Assembly (NCBI GenBank): GCA_037045435.1
Contig: JBAOID010000001.1
Location: 10,113-74,112 of the forward strand
Length of the DNA stretch: 64,000 nucleotides
Source of the DNA: CBDUEF01 sp018063485
Lineage (GTDB): Bacteria > Pseudomonadota > Alphaproteobacteria > Rhodobacterales > Rhodobacteraceae
Reading direction: 5' to 3'
This document shows positions 28,875 through 37,431 of the stretch, one piece after another (position 1 is the stretch's first letter; each line of letters opens with the position of its first letter). The notes below the pieces were generated by a model. The model was not told where the DNA came from, did not search any database, and saw only the letters and a program-made list of their open reading frames with translations. Both the position numbers and the translations under genes were made by a program.

Positions 28875-30047
28875 CTATTGCAGATCGGAAAACGCGGCCT
28901 GCAACCGCTCAACCGCTTCGGCCACCACAGAGCGCGGGGTGGCAAGGTTGAAACGCAGGAAGTTCTCGCCGCCGCTGCCAAACGGGCTGCCATGGTTCAC
29001 GGCAATTTTCGCGGTCTTTTCAACGCGGCCACAGAATTCTGCATGACTCATTCCGGTATCGGTGAAATCGACCCAAGCCAGATAGGTGGATTCGAGTGGC
29101 ATGGATTTGATGCCCGGAACTTTGGCAAGCCCTGCATCGAACAGCTTGCGGTTGCCGTCGATATAGGTGCTCACCGCATCCACCCAGGCGGCACCCTCGG
29201 GCGAATAGGCTGCGGTTGCCATCACGATGCCGAAGGAGTTGGCCGAAATGCCCAAAGCATTCATCCGGGTGGCAAATTTCGCGCGCAAAGCCGGATCAGT
29301 GATGATCACATTGCCTGAATGGCCGCCTGCGATGTTGAAGGTCTTGGTGGTGGCGGTCATCATCACCAGACGGTCGGCGATATCGGGGGTTGCCACGGCC
29401 ATGGCGTGATGCTTTTGGCCCGGCATCACCAGATCGTGGTGAATCTCGTCCGAGACCAGGATCAGATCATGGCGTTTGCAGAAATCAGCGACGCCGCGCA
29501 GTTCTTCCATCGTCCAGACCCGGCCGCCCGGATTGTGCGGCGAACACAGGATCATCATGGTCTCGCGCCCCGTCATCTGGGCATCCCAAGCGGTGAAATC
29601 CATCTCATAGCGGCCGGCGTTGTTGATCAGCGCGCATTCGACAACCTCGCGCCCGGCGGCTTTGATCACGCGGGCAAAGGCGTGATAAACTGGCGTGGTC
29701 AGCACAACGCCGTCGCCCGGTCGGGTGAACGCATCCACGCAAAGCCCGGTGCCGTTTACAAGGCCATGCGTGGTAAACACCCCGGCCTTGTCGATCTGCC
29801 AGCCGTGGCGGTTTTTCATCCACCATTCGATCGCATTCAGATAATCGGATTCGTCGCCGAAATAGCCATAGATACCGTGATCAAGCATGCCTTGCAGTGC
29901 GTTTTGCACGCAGGCTGGTGGGCGGAAATCCATATCGGCGACCCACATCGCAATCCCACCTTTGGCCGGAACGCCGTAGATCGGTTCCATCATGTCCCAT
30001 TTCGCGGAATGGGTGCCAATGCGGCTGATGCAGGTATCGAAATCCAT
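28875..30047 (-). CDS. patB: MalY/PatB-type PLP-dependent C-S lyase
   Basis: A 390-residue fold-type I PLP enzyme. The cofactor Lys is in TATTKTFNIAGGHSG (about residue 233). The substrate-binding CSPHNPGGRVW and the phosphate-binding SDEIHHDL segment are intact. MWVADMDF and YGYFGDESDYLNAI near the N-terminus are typical of MalY/PatB cystathionine beta-lyases. They split cystathionine or cysteine conjugates to give homocysteine or thiol, pyruvate and ammonia. It stands alone on the minus strand. Confidence 0.88.
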   Translation of the reverse strand: MDFDTCISRIGTHSAKWDMMEPIYGVPAKGGIAMWVADMDFRPPACVQNALQGMLDHGIYGYFGDESDYLNAIEWWMKNRHGWQIDKAGVFTTHGLVNGTGLCVDAFTRPGDGVVLTTPVYHAFARVIKAAGREVVECALINNAGRYEMDFTAWDAQMTGRETMMILCSPHNPGGRVWTMEELRGVADFCKRHDLILVSDEIHHDLVMPGQKHHAMAVATPDIADRLVMMTATTKTFNIAGGHSGNVIITDPALRAKFATRMNALGISANSFGIVMATAAYSPEGAAWVDAVSTYIDGNRKLFDAGLAKVPGIKSMPLESTYLAWVDFTDTGMSHAEFCGRVEKTAKIAVNHGSPFGSGGENFLRFNLATPRSVVAEAVERLQAAFSDLQ

Positions 30048-30252
30048 CTTGCTCTCCTTGGTGTGGTCTGAAGTTCTGAATACTATATATTATTCAGGAA
30101 GTCTTACTGGTTTTTGATTAATAAATGGAACATCGTAACGATATTATGCATTGGTTCGGGAAATATTCCTTTCAGATATTCCCTGCCGTCGAGGTGGCAG
30201 TTTTCACCCCTCCCTCTTGCACCAAAACCCCACGCGCCGTAAATCCAGAAAC

Positions 30253-30765
30253 ATGATACGTCCAATCCTGATCCATCCTGATCCCCGCCTGAAAAAGCCC
30301 TGCGCCCCTGTGGTTGCGGTGACGCCCGAGATTGCCCAGCTTGCCGCCGATATGCTGGAGACGATGTATGACGCGCCGGGCATCGGCTTGGCGGCACCGC
30401 AGGTTGGGGTGGTTTCCCGCGTTCTGGTGATGGATTGCATCAAGCAGGGCACGCCCGAGCCGATGGTTCTGATCAACCCGGAGCTGCTGTGGGCATCCGA
30501 GGATTTGAACAGCTATGAAGAAGGTTGTTTGTCGATCCCCGATCAATATGCCGAGGTGAGGCGCCCGGCTGCGGTGAAAGTCCGCTGGCTGGGGCTGGAT
30601 GGGGCGGTGCATGAGCGACTGTTCGAGCGGCTTTGGGCCACCTGTGTTCAGCACGAAATGGACCATCTGGAGGGCAAATTGTTCATTGATTACCTTGGCC
30701 CGCTGAAACGCCAGATGATCACCCGCAAAATGGAAAAGCTGAAGCGCGAAAGGGCGCGGGAATGA
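30253..30765 (+). CDS. def: Peptide deformylase
   Basis: A 170-residue metalloenzyme that removes the formyl group from nascent proteins. ATG 30253 gives MIRPILIHPDPRLKKPCAPV, the expected start. All three active-site motifs are intact: GIGLAAPQVG, EEGCLSIP (metal Cys) and QHEMDHLEGKLF (HExxH). It overlaps the paralogue that follows by four bases. The def, def-like, fmt order couples formylation and deformylation genes. Confidence 0.95.
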   Translation: MIRPILIHPDPRLKKPCAPVVAVTPEIAQLAADMLETMYDAPGIGLAAPQVGVVSRVLVMDCIKQGTPEPMVLINPELLWASEDLNSYEEGCLSIPDQYAEVRRPAAVKVRWLGLDGAVHERLFERLWATCVQHEMDHLEGKLFIDYLGPLKRQMITRKMEKLKRERARE

Positions 30766-31265
30766 GTGTTCGCGCCTGTTTGCGCTGGCCGCATCCTGTG
30801 CTGCGCGCGCGCGCCGAGGATGTGCCTGCGATCACGAATGAGGTGCGTGCGATCTGGACTGACATGATCGACACCATGGACGCGATGCCCGGCTACGGGC
30901 TGGCGGCGGTGCAAATCGGTATTGCGCTGCGGCTGGCTGTGGTGGATTGTTCCACCGAGCGCGGGCAGGCGATAAGAATGGCGAACCCCGAGATTCTGTA
31001 CGCATCCGGCCAGATGCGTGAACACGAAGAGGCCTCGCCCAACCTGCCCGGAGTGTCAGCGGTGGTGAAGCGGCCCCGTGCAGTAACGGTGCGGTTTCTG
31101 AATGATCAGGGGCAGATCGAAGATCGCGATTTAGTGCATCTGTGGGCGACTTCGGTGCAGCATCAGATAGATCATCTGGCAGGGAAAATGTACTTTGACC
31201 GGCTTTCTTCGCTGCGCCGCAGCATGCTGATTTCCAAAGCCGGGAAATGGCGGAAAGTGCAATGA
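30762..31265 (+). CDS. Deformylase-like protein lacking catalytic residues
   Basis: A 167-residue paralogue of the preceding deformylase, alignable along its length. The active-site motifs are changed: GYGLAAVQIG keeps the Gln, but EGCLS is EEASPNLPG, losing the metal Cys. HEMDH is QHQIDHLAGKM, losing the catalytic Glu while keeping both His. It should not deformylate peptides. The same substitutions are, as far as I recall, conserved in other Rhodobacterales, which suggests a retained non-catalytic role such as ribosome or formyl-peptide binding. Coupled to def and fmt by ATGA overlaps. Confidence 0.85.
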   Translation: MSVRACLRWPHPVLRARAEDVPAITNEVRAIWTDMIDTMDAMPGYGLAAVQIGIALRLAVVDCSTERGQAIRMANPEILYASGQMREHEEASPNLPGVSAVVKRPRAVTVRFLNDQGQIEDRDLVHLWATSVQHQIDHLAGKMYFDRLSSLRRSMLISKAGKWRKVQ

Positions 31266-32155
31266 AGCTGGTGTTCATGGGCACGCCGGAGTTTTCGGTT
31301 CCGGTGCTGCGGGAATTGGCACAAGCGCATGATATTGTTGCTGTTTACTGCCAACCGCCCCGACCTGCCGGGCGCGGCAAGGCGGACCGGCCCAGTGCGG
31401 TGCAGGTCTGCGCGCAAGGGCTTGGATTGACGGTTCGCCATCCCGCTTCGCTGCGCAGCGAAGAGATGCAGCATGAGTTTGCTGCACTTGGCGCGGATGC
31501 AGCAATTGTGGTGGCCTATGGCTTGATCCTGCCGCAGCAGCTTCTGGACGCGCCGCGGCTTGGCTGTTTGAATATCCATGCCAGTCTGTTGCCGCGCTGG
31601 CGAGGAGCGGCACCGATCCAGCGCGCGATCATGGCAGGGGATCGTGAAACCGGCGTTTGCATCATGCAGATGGATGCCGGGCTGGATACCGGGCCGGTGC
31701 TGGCGCGGGAAGCGTTGGCGATCAGCGCTGAAGACACCACCGCCACGCTGCACGACCGGCTTTCGCAGATGGGCGCGCGGTTGATTGTTCAGACCCTGGA
31801 ACGGCTGCCTTTGCCGGCGGTGCCGCAGGCAATCGAAGGCGTGACCTATGCTGCCAAGATCGACAAGGCCGAGGCACGGGTGGATTGGACGCGCCCTGCT
31901 GCCGAAGTGGCGCGGATGATCAGGGGCCTGTCGCCCTTTCCGGGTGCGTATACGATGGTGAAGGGCGAGCGGTTAAAGCTGCTCAATGCCCGCGAAACCA
32001 CTGGCAGCGGCCAGCCGGGGCAAGTGCTGCGGGGCTTTACCATTGCTTGCGGGCAGGGGGCGGTCGAGATCACCCAAGCCCAACGCGAGGGTAAACGGGC
32101 TGTCCCCGCCGAAGAACTTTTGCGCGGTTTGACTTTGCCCGTGATTTTGGCCTGA
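31262..32155 (+). CDS. fmt: Methionyl-tRNA formyltransferase
   Basis: A 297-residue enzyme formylating initiator Met-tRNA. ATG 31262 overlaps the preceding stop (ATGA). MGTPEFSVPVL at the N-terminus, the catalytic NIHASLLPRWRGAAPIQRAI (Asn and His), the Asp of MDAGLDTGPVL and the C-terminal tRNA-binding domain (about residues 205-297) are all present. The length is slightly under E. coli Fmt. Confidence 0.95.
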   Translation: MKLVFMGTPEFSVPVLRELAQAHDIVAVYCQPPRPAGRGKADRPSAVQVCAQGLGLTVRHPASLRSEEMQHEFAALGADAAIVVAYGLILPQQLLDAPRLGCLNIHASLLPRWRGAAPIQRAIMAGDRETGVCIMQMDAGLDTGPVLAREALAISAEDTTATLHDRLSQMGARLIVQTLERLPLPAVPQAIEGVTYAAKIDKAEARVDWTRPAAEVARMIRGLSPFPGAYTMVKGERLKLLNARETTGSGQPGQVLRGFTIACGQGAVEITQAQREGKRAVPAEELLRGLTLPVILA

Positions 32156-32428
32156 TCCTGTCGAAAACCGTCAGCAGGCCCCGGCTCTGCCGCAGCAAAA
32201 GGCGGCTGCCATGGATAGCGCGAGAAATCGGGTCGTTACCGCCTCTGCTGATCATGCCGCGCGGGGCGCGGGGATCGTGCAGGCCTGTCTAGGCAAATCA
32301 GCCGCGCCGATTTTGCCTGATCGCGCGCAGGATGCTGGCGGGCGCGTGACAGCCGAATTCATGCGACCAGCCATTTCAATTGCCGCCCGCTGGTCCCATA
32401 TGTGACGAGGATTGAAATGGAGGTTCCC

Positions 32429-32665
32429 ATGGGGCTTATCTTGATGATCATCATCGGTGCGGCGGCTGGCTTTTTTGCCACGAGGATGATGCGGATGGAA
32501 ACCGATATTCCGACCACGGTGGCGATTGGCGTTGGCGGCGCACTGATTGGTGGCTTTGTCTTACGGGCGCTGATCACGCTGACCGGCTGGATGGCGGGTT
32601 TTGTCGGCGCGGTTCTGGGAGCATTTCTGATCCTATGGCTGTGGAAAACCTATTTCCGCCGATAA
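32429..32665 (+). CDS. Small membrane protein, GlsB/YeaQ-like
   Basis: A 78-residue protein from ATG 32429, five bases after GGAGG at 32419-32423. It has three hydrophobic segments (about residues 1-17, 31-52 and 53-70) separated by short polar turns. The glycine-rich pattern GLILMIIIGAAAGFFATRMM and GVGGALIGGFVL recalls the GlsB/YeaQ/YmgE transglycosylase-associated family, though shorter motifs limit certainty. It stands alone between fmt and the glycan cluster. Confidence 0.65.
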   Translation: MGLILMIIIGAAAGFFATRMMRMETDIPTTVAIGVGGALIGGFVLRALITLTGWMAGFVGAVLGAFLILWLWKTYFRR

Positions 32666-32795
32666 AAGCGGGCGCTTTATTGTTTCTATTCAGGAAAAAG
32701 TAACCCGGTTACGCTTTGCTTTGCGGGCAAAGTGTTGCAAGTCTTAATCAGCAAGAGGCCCGACAAAGCGGGCGCGAGTTGGAACAGGTTGGTTG

Positions 32796-34247
32796 ATGTC
32801 CGAAGATGACCCCGAGACAGCCCAGACAGGGATGCCCCGGTCCGTAGTCCCTGCGGATGGCGTGTTGATCCGCGCCGAAAACGGCGATGTGGTTACTTTT
32901 GATGAAACCGGTCTGACTCTGCGGCTGTCGGATCGGGTTTTGGCGGATCTGCGGCAGCGGCTGGCTTTGCCCGAAGCGGTGCCCGCCCATCTGATTGGCG
33001 ATATCGACGCCTGGAATTTGCGGAAAGAAGGCGACTGGCTGCGATTTACTGCGCGGATCGAGGCCGGACGGCCTCCGCGCGATTACTGCAAACCGGTGAC
33101 TGGCGGCGATATTATTGCCGATGCCATCGGGCCTTTGCAGGCGATTTTCAGCATCGGCGGCGCGCGCAGGGCCGGTTTCAACGATGGCCCGCCGGGCTTT
33201 GCCTATCACATCCTTGCCCCCGGTGATCATCTTGGTGCGGTGGGTCATGAAGGGACAGACGAGGCGCAGCCGACGGGCGCGCTCCAGCGGCTGGCGCATA
33301 GCCCGCGCGATGCTTTGAGTGCCGGGGCGCTGTTGCAGATGCGCTACGAGGCGATGCAATCGCTGCCGTTGATTGTTGCCAGAACCGAAACAGATGGCGC
33401 GATGAGCCTTGATGCGCTGAATGGCGGGCAGGCTTATGTGAATTTTCTGTCGGCGCTCGACAGTCTGGTTCTGGCGGCTTCGGCACTGGGCAAACGGCCG
33501 CAGGTTCTGGCGGTGGGGATTGACCTGTCACTTGAAGATACGCAGTCTGACGCCGCCAGCCGTATCGCGGCGCTACGCCGGTTGATGCAGCAGATCGAGG
33601 CGGATATGGCCGCGCGCCAGCTTTACCGTCCGATTTTCCTGATCACCGCCGAAGCCGGAACCCAGAGTGAAACCCATCACCCCGCCATTCTGGCCCATTC
33701 CGAACTGGGCTGGTCGCACACGCCGCATCGCTTTGCCGCCTCTGCGCCGGGATATATGTTCGAACAGACCCGCTTCGCCCGCCCGACCAACGGCGCCCGC
33801 ATCCGCATGGCGGAAATGGACGCCCATGCGATTGCCGCCCTGAGCACCCGCAAGGATTGGTTTTGTCCGCAAATCCTGCTCGCCGAGCATGACGGCAAGA
33901 GGCTGCGGGTGACCTGCCGGGCGATGTCGGGGCTGGTGCTGGAGGATCGTTTCAATGCGGGGCCCGCTTGTGGTTTTGCGCTGCTTTGTGATGGTAAAGC
34001 CCCCACGATCACCGATGTGGCGATTGCTCCTGATGATCCACAAAGCCTGATCCTGACGCTTTCAGCTTCGCTAAAAACTTCCGCATATCTGACCTATGCT
34101 TATGGGGCCAAAGGCCCGTCGCCGGATGCCTTTCCTGCCAATCGGGGCGCTTTGCGCGATGGCTGGTCGGCCGCAAGTCGTGCCGGGGATAGCCTGCACC
34201 GCTGGGCGCTTCCTGCCTTGGTGCCCTGCCATCCGGGGGCGCTATGA
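32796..34247 (+). CDS. Unknown protein at head of glycan cluster, weakly SGNH/esterase-like
   Basis: A 483-residue protein without signal peptide. I do not recognise a family with confidence. The middle (about residues 195-340) has alternating strands and helices, with SFLSALDSLV-type helices, LYRPIFLITAEAG and a late EMDAHAIAAL. This resembles the order of a sialate O-acetylesterase/SGNH domain with its D-x-x-H dyad, but no clear Ser nucleophile block is seen. The last 100 residues look like a beta-sandwich. The gene starts a run of nine tightly packed plus-strand genes and overlaps the next by four bases. Confidence 0.5.
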   Translation: MSEDDPETAQTGMPRSVVPADGVLIRAENGDVVTFDETGLTLRLSDRVLADLRQRLALPEAVPAHLIGDIDAWNLRKEGDWLRFTARIEAGRPPRDYCKPVTGGDIIADAIGPLQAIFSIGGARRAGFNDGPPGFAYHILAPGDHLGAVGHEGTDEAQPTGALQRLAHSPRDALSAGALLQMRYEAMQSLPLIVARTETDGAMSLDALNGGQAYVNFLSALDSLVLAASALGKRPQVLAVGIDLSLEDTQSDAASRIAALRRLMQQIEADMAARQLYRPIFLITAEAGTQSETHHPAILAHSELGWSHTPHRFAASAPGYMFEQTRFARPTNGARIRMAEMDAHAIAALSTRKDWFCPQILLAEHDGKRLRVTCRAMSGLVLEDRFNAGPACGFALLCDGKAPTITDVAIAPDDPQSLILTLSASLKTSAYLTYAYGAKGPSPDAFPANRGALRDGWSAASRAGDSLHRWALPALVPCHPGAL

Positions 34248-35030
34248 TGCCGATACTATACCCCGGTTCCTTGCCGTCAGGTGCTTTGATCGCTCAGGGG
34301 GATACCCCGGTCCCGGCCAGAGCCACGCGCGCTTCCTCGCCCGCCAAGGCCCCGCCTGCGCCGGTTTGGTTCAATGCGCGGGCCTTGGAAACTCTTGATT
34401 TGCAAGAGGATGGGCGGATACGCGGCTGGCATGCGATGGGCGCCGAGCATTTGCGCGCCGCGCCGATGGAGTTCAATAAGGAGGGCACGCCGCGCGATAG
34501 CATCCTTGGGCAAGTGCTGTTTCGTGCGCAAAGCCATGGTGGGCTGATGATTGACGGGCAACTGCCAGACGCACCGTTCTCTATCGGCATGATCTACACC
34601 GGTGATGCCAAACGCGATGCACTGTCGCTGTTCAGCCTGCAAGCCGAGGGTGATAGCGCATACTCCTATTTGGCCGCCGAAAGCGGGTTTCTACGCTTTG
34701 GCCATCGTGAGGGCGGGCCAGCTGGTCTCGATCGCTGATCCGCGCAAGACGGTGCTGATGGTGTTTTCATCAGATCGGGCCAAGGTGCGGCTGGCGGTAA
34801 ACCGCATGGCGGCAATCTCGACCGATTGTCACTTGCCGAAAGCGGCGTTGAAACTGATGCTTGGTTGCCGTGGCTACAGTCGCCCATTGTACAACAAACT
34901 TGGCAGTTTTGCCCTGTCGGATGTGCTGATCTGGCCGGGACAAGATGTGCTGGCCGGGGGATTTGCCCGCGCGCCCGATGCGGCGCAGGCGCTATGGCAG
35001 GAAAGGGTGCGCAATGGCGGGCAAACGTAA
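34244..35030 (+). CDS. Unknown protein, possibly a beta-sandwich (LamG-like), frameshifted
   Basis: About 261 residues once one extra C at 34718-34719 is removed: GFLRFGHREGG then continues QLVSIADPRKTVLMVFSSDR in the next frame. The repeating strand pattern, for example VLFRAQSHGGLMIDG, and the KTVLMVFSSDRAKVRLAVN segment resemble concanavalin/LamG folds, but no diagnostic motif is seen. It overlaps both neighbours, by 4 bases upstream and 17 downstream, so it belongs to the sulfatase operon. Confidence 0.5.
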
Positions 35031-37338
35031 GGCGGTCAAAGCAGGCGCATTTAGCCCGGAATTCGCACGGCAGGGCAATATCTGTGTCATCTGGATTGAT
35101 GACATGATCGACATTTTCAAATGGCGCGATGCCTTTGGGGTGACGATCAAGACCCCGAATATTGATCGGCTGATGGCCGAGGGCACCCGCTTTGCCAATG
35201 CCTATGCAACGATCCCGCTATGCGCCCCCTGTCGCGCCGAACTTGCCACCGGGTTGTCGCCGTTTCGCACCGGGTTGGTTGATTTGAACCGGTTCTGGCG
35301 GGATGTGCTGCCGCCTACGGCCTCATGGGCCTATGATTTGCGCCGTGCGGGCTTTCGCAATTTCACCACCGGCAAGACCGATGCCAACTATCGCCCGATG
35401 CCCGAGGACTACCGCCGCGTGCTGTTTCACGAAGATGTGCTGGCGCGCGATGTTGGCAAGCGCGGCGGGATGCAGGAATATCTGGCAACCGGGCCGGGGG
35501 TGGCGGGGGTGAATGGCCCGAATGACGATGGTTCGGCTGATCCGGCGTTTTATGACCATATGGTTGCGCAAAATGCCATCGACTATCTGGGCCGCGCCGA
35601 TCCTGCGCGCCGCCATCTGATCCAATTGGGCTTCAAGCATCCGCACTATAATCTGGTCTGCCCTGACCGGTTTTATCAGATGTACGACCCGGCGGCGATT
35701 GTCTGGCCTGCCTCTGCGCATCCTGATGATTTTACCGGGCCGCAGCCGGGCATGGCGGTGTATGAGCTGGCCTATATTGTCAACGGGCCGTTTATCCCCG
35801 AGCGCGCGGGTGAGGACGGCTGGCGGCAAGTGGTGCGCGGCTATTTCGCGGCCTGCTCGCATGTCGATCACGAGATCGGGCGCTTTATGGATGCGCTGCG
35901 GGCCTCAGCCTTTGGCGGCAATACCACGGTGCTGCTCTTGTCGGACAATGGTTTCAACCTTGGCACTCATGACAGTTTCCACAAGATGAGCCAATGGGAC
36001 AGCGCCGCCCATGTGCCTTTGGGGATATGGCACGCGGGGATGACACCTGCTGTGGTTGAATTGCCGGTTTCGCTGCACAATGTTCCGAAAACCATCATGG
36101 ATTTGGCAGGCCTGCCGCCGCGCGCTGACTGGGTTTCAGGGCAATCACTATTACCGCTGATCGCGCCCGAGTTCGGGGAATATGACCGCGCGAAATCACC
36201 GCTTACAGCCGTTTTCGGAACGCTTTCGGTGCGCCCGTCGGTGGAGGGGTTAAGCCATCTGCGCTACTTCCGCTATCCCAATGGCGAGGAACATATCTAT
36301 GATGTGGTCGCCGATCCGGGGGAAACCACAAATATCATCGGCTGCCCCGAGACGCAGGCGTTGCGCGACGAGTTGGTGCGCGCGGGGGCCGATCTTGGCC
36401 TTGATCTGCGCGGGATGGAGCGGCCCGAGACCGGTATCCACGCGATGATGGCAATGGATGGGATGGTGGCGCTGAAAGGCGGCTTTGGCGATGCACAATT
36501 CTGGGCTTATGGAGAGGCGGCCGAGGCGATTGACCGCCCCATCGGCGAAACTCGCGACACGCTGTTTTATCTCGCGGGGCCAGATGGTTACACTCTGCGC
36601 GTACCGCCCGGAATTGATGTGGTGAAAATGGCCACGGTGGTGGCGCGCAATGAGGCCGATACTTCGGTAGGCAAGGCTGTGCATATCGTGGCGCATCCCG
36701 AGACCGCGCTCGAATTCGAGGCATCAGAACGTGTTGGGGCGCATGTGACCGGCTCGAACAAGGGTGATGTGCTGGCAGGGCCGGTCTATGCGGGAGCCGA
36801 ATTTCATGGCGGCGCGGGTGATGATCTGATGATCGCTGTTTCGACGCGCCGCAAGGATGATCACGCTTTTTACGGTGGAGCGGGCAATGATACACTTCGC
36901 GGTGGCAATGGCCGCGATACGCTGGATGGCGGGCCGGGCGATGATGAGATTTACGGTGGCGCGGGGCACAACACCATCTACGGCGGGCCGGGCAATGATC
37001 TGATCCACGACGGCGAAAATGCCTCGGTGATCCATACGGGGCCGGGCCGTAACCGGGTGATTTCCGAGAGTGGCGATGATCAGTTTTTCGTCGGCCCCGG
37101 TGAAAATGAGATCACCTCGGGCGGAGGGCATGTCACCTATCACGTCGCTTGGGGTGGGGTATTGCGGATCACCCATTGGCGCAAGGGTGACAAGATTGTG
37201 CTGTCTGACTGGCCAACCCCGCCGAGATTCAGTGTCGAGGGCAACAGGGTGCTGATCCAGGCCGGGCTGTCGTTCATTGAAATTGACAATACTGCCGATC
37301 TTGCCGGAGTAGAGCGTGATGTTATCGTGCAGGGCTGA
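35014..37338 (+). CDS. Sulfatase with C-terminal RTX calcium-binding domain
   Basis: A 774-residue two-part protein. Residues about 20-480 are a type I sulfatase: metal Asp pair in VIWIDDM, the formylglycine-forming CAPCRAELATG (C-x-P-x-R-x3-T-G) near residue 71, and LLLSDNGFNLGTHDSFHK carrying later metal and sulfate ligands. Residues about 575-680 hold six RTX-type nonapeptides, then a beta-rich end with WRKGDKIVLSDW. No Sec signal is present. The RTX end suggests type I secretion, but no exporter gene is in the window. Cys-type sulfatases need a formylglycine-generating enzyme, also not seen here. The substrate is unknown, possibly a sulfated glycan made or trimmed by the neighbours. Confidence 0.85.
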   Translation: MAGKRKAVKAGAFSPEFARQGNICVIWIDDMIDIFKWRDAFGVTIKTPNIDRLMAEGTRFANAYATIPLCAPCRAELATGLSPFRTGLVDLNRFWRDVLPPTASWAYDLRRAGFRNFTTGKTDANYRPMPEDYRRVLFHEDVLARDVGKRGGMQEYLATGPGVAGVNGPNDDGSADPAFYDHMVAQNAIDYLGRADPARRHLIQLGFKHPHYNLVCPDRFYQMYDPAAIVWPASAHPDDFTGPQPGMAVYELAYIVNGPFIPERAGEDGWRQVVRGYFAACSHVDHEIGRFMDALRASAFGGNTTVLLLSDNGFNLGTHDSFHKMSQWDSAAHVPLGIWHAGMTPAVVELPVSLHNVPKTIMDLAGLPPRADWVSGQSLLPLIAPEFGEYDRAKSPLTAVFGTLSVRPSVEGLSHLRYFRYPNGEEHIYDVVADPGETTNIIGCPETQALRDELVRAGADLGLDLRGMERPETGIHAMMAMDGMVALKGGFGDAQFWAYGEAAEAIDRPIGETRDTLFYLAGPDGYTLRVPPGIDVVKMATVVARNEADTSVGKAVHIVAHPETALEFEASERVGAHVTGSNKGDVLAGPVYAGAEFHGGAGDDLMIAVSTRRKDDHAFYGGAGNDTLRGGNGRDTLDGGPGDDEIYGGAGHNTIYGGPGNDLIHDGENASVIHTGPGRNRVISESGDDQFFVGPGENEITSGGGHVTYHVAWGGVLRITHWRKGDKIVLSDWPTPPRFSVEGNRVLIQAGLSFIEIDNTADLAGVERDVIVQG
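36808..37008 (+). repeat. RTX nonapeptide repeats inside the sulfatase gene
   Basis: Six GGxGxDxUx-type units are visible: GGAGDDLMI, GGAGNDTLR, GGNGRDTLD, GGPGDDEIY, GGAGHNTIY and GGPGNDLIH. The first is separated from the next by about 12 residues and the fifth has Asn for Asp. Such repeats form a calcium-binding beta-roll. At DNA level they give GGCGGXGCGGG-like direct repeats, not a CRISPR. Confidence 0.85.
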
Positions 37339-37431
37339 GTCCTTGGGCCAAAGTTGCCGCAATGCCGCAATGCTGTTGCCAAAGGCGGCGGTTTGCCCCG
37401 TCGCCGTGGCAATGGAGCGGGGGGCTGTGAT

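Noticed and set aside
36808..37008. Short GC-rich direct repeats as a CRISPR or tandem repeat array
   Set aside because: They are coding RTX nonapeptides in frame with the sulfatase and have no spacers.
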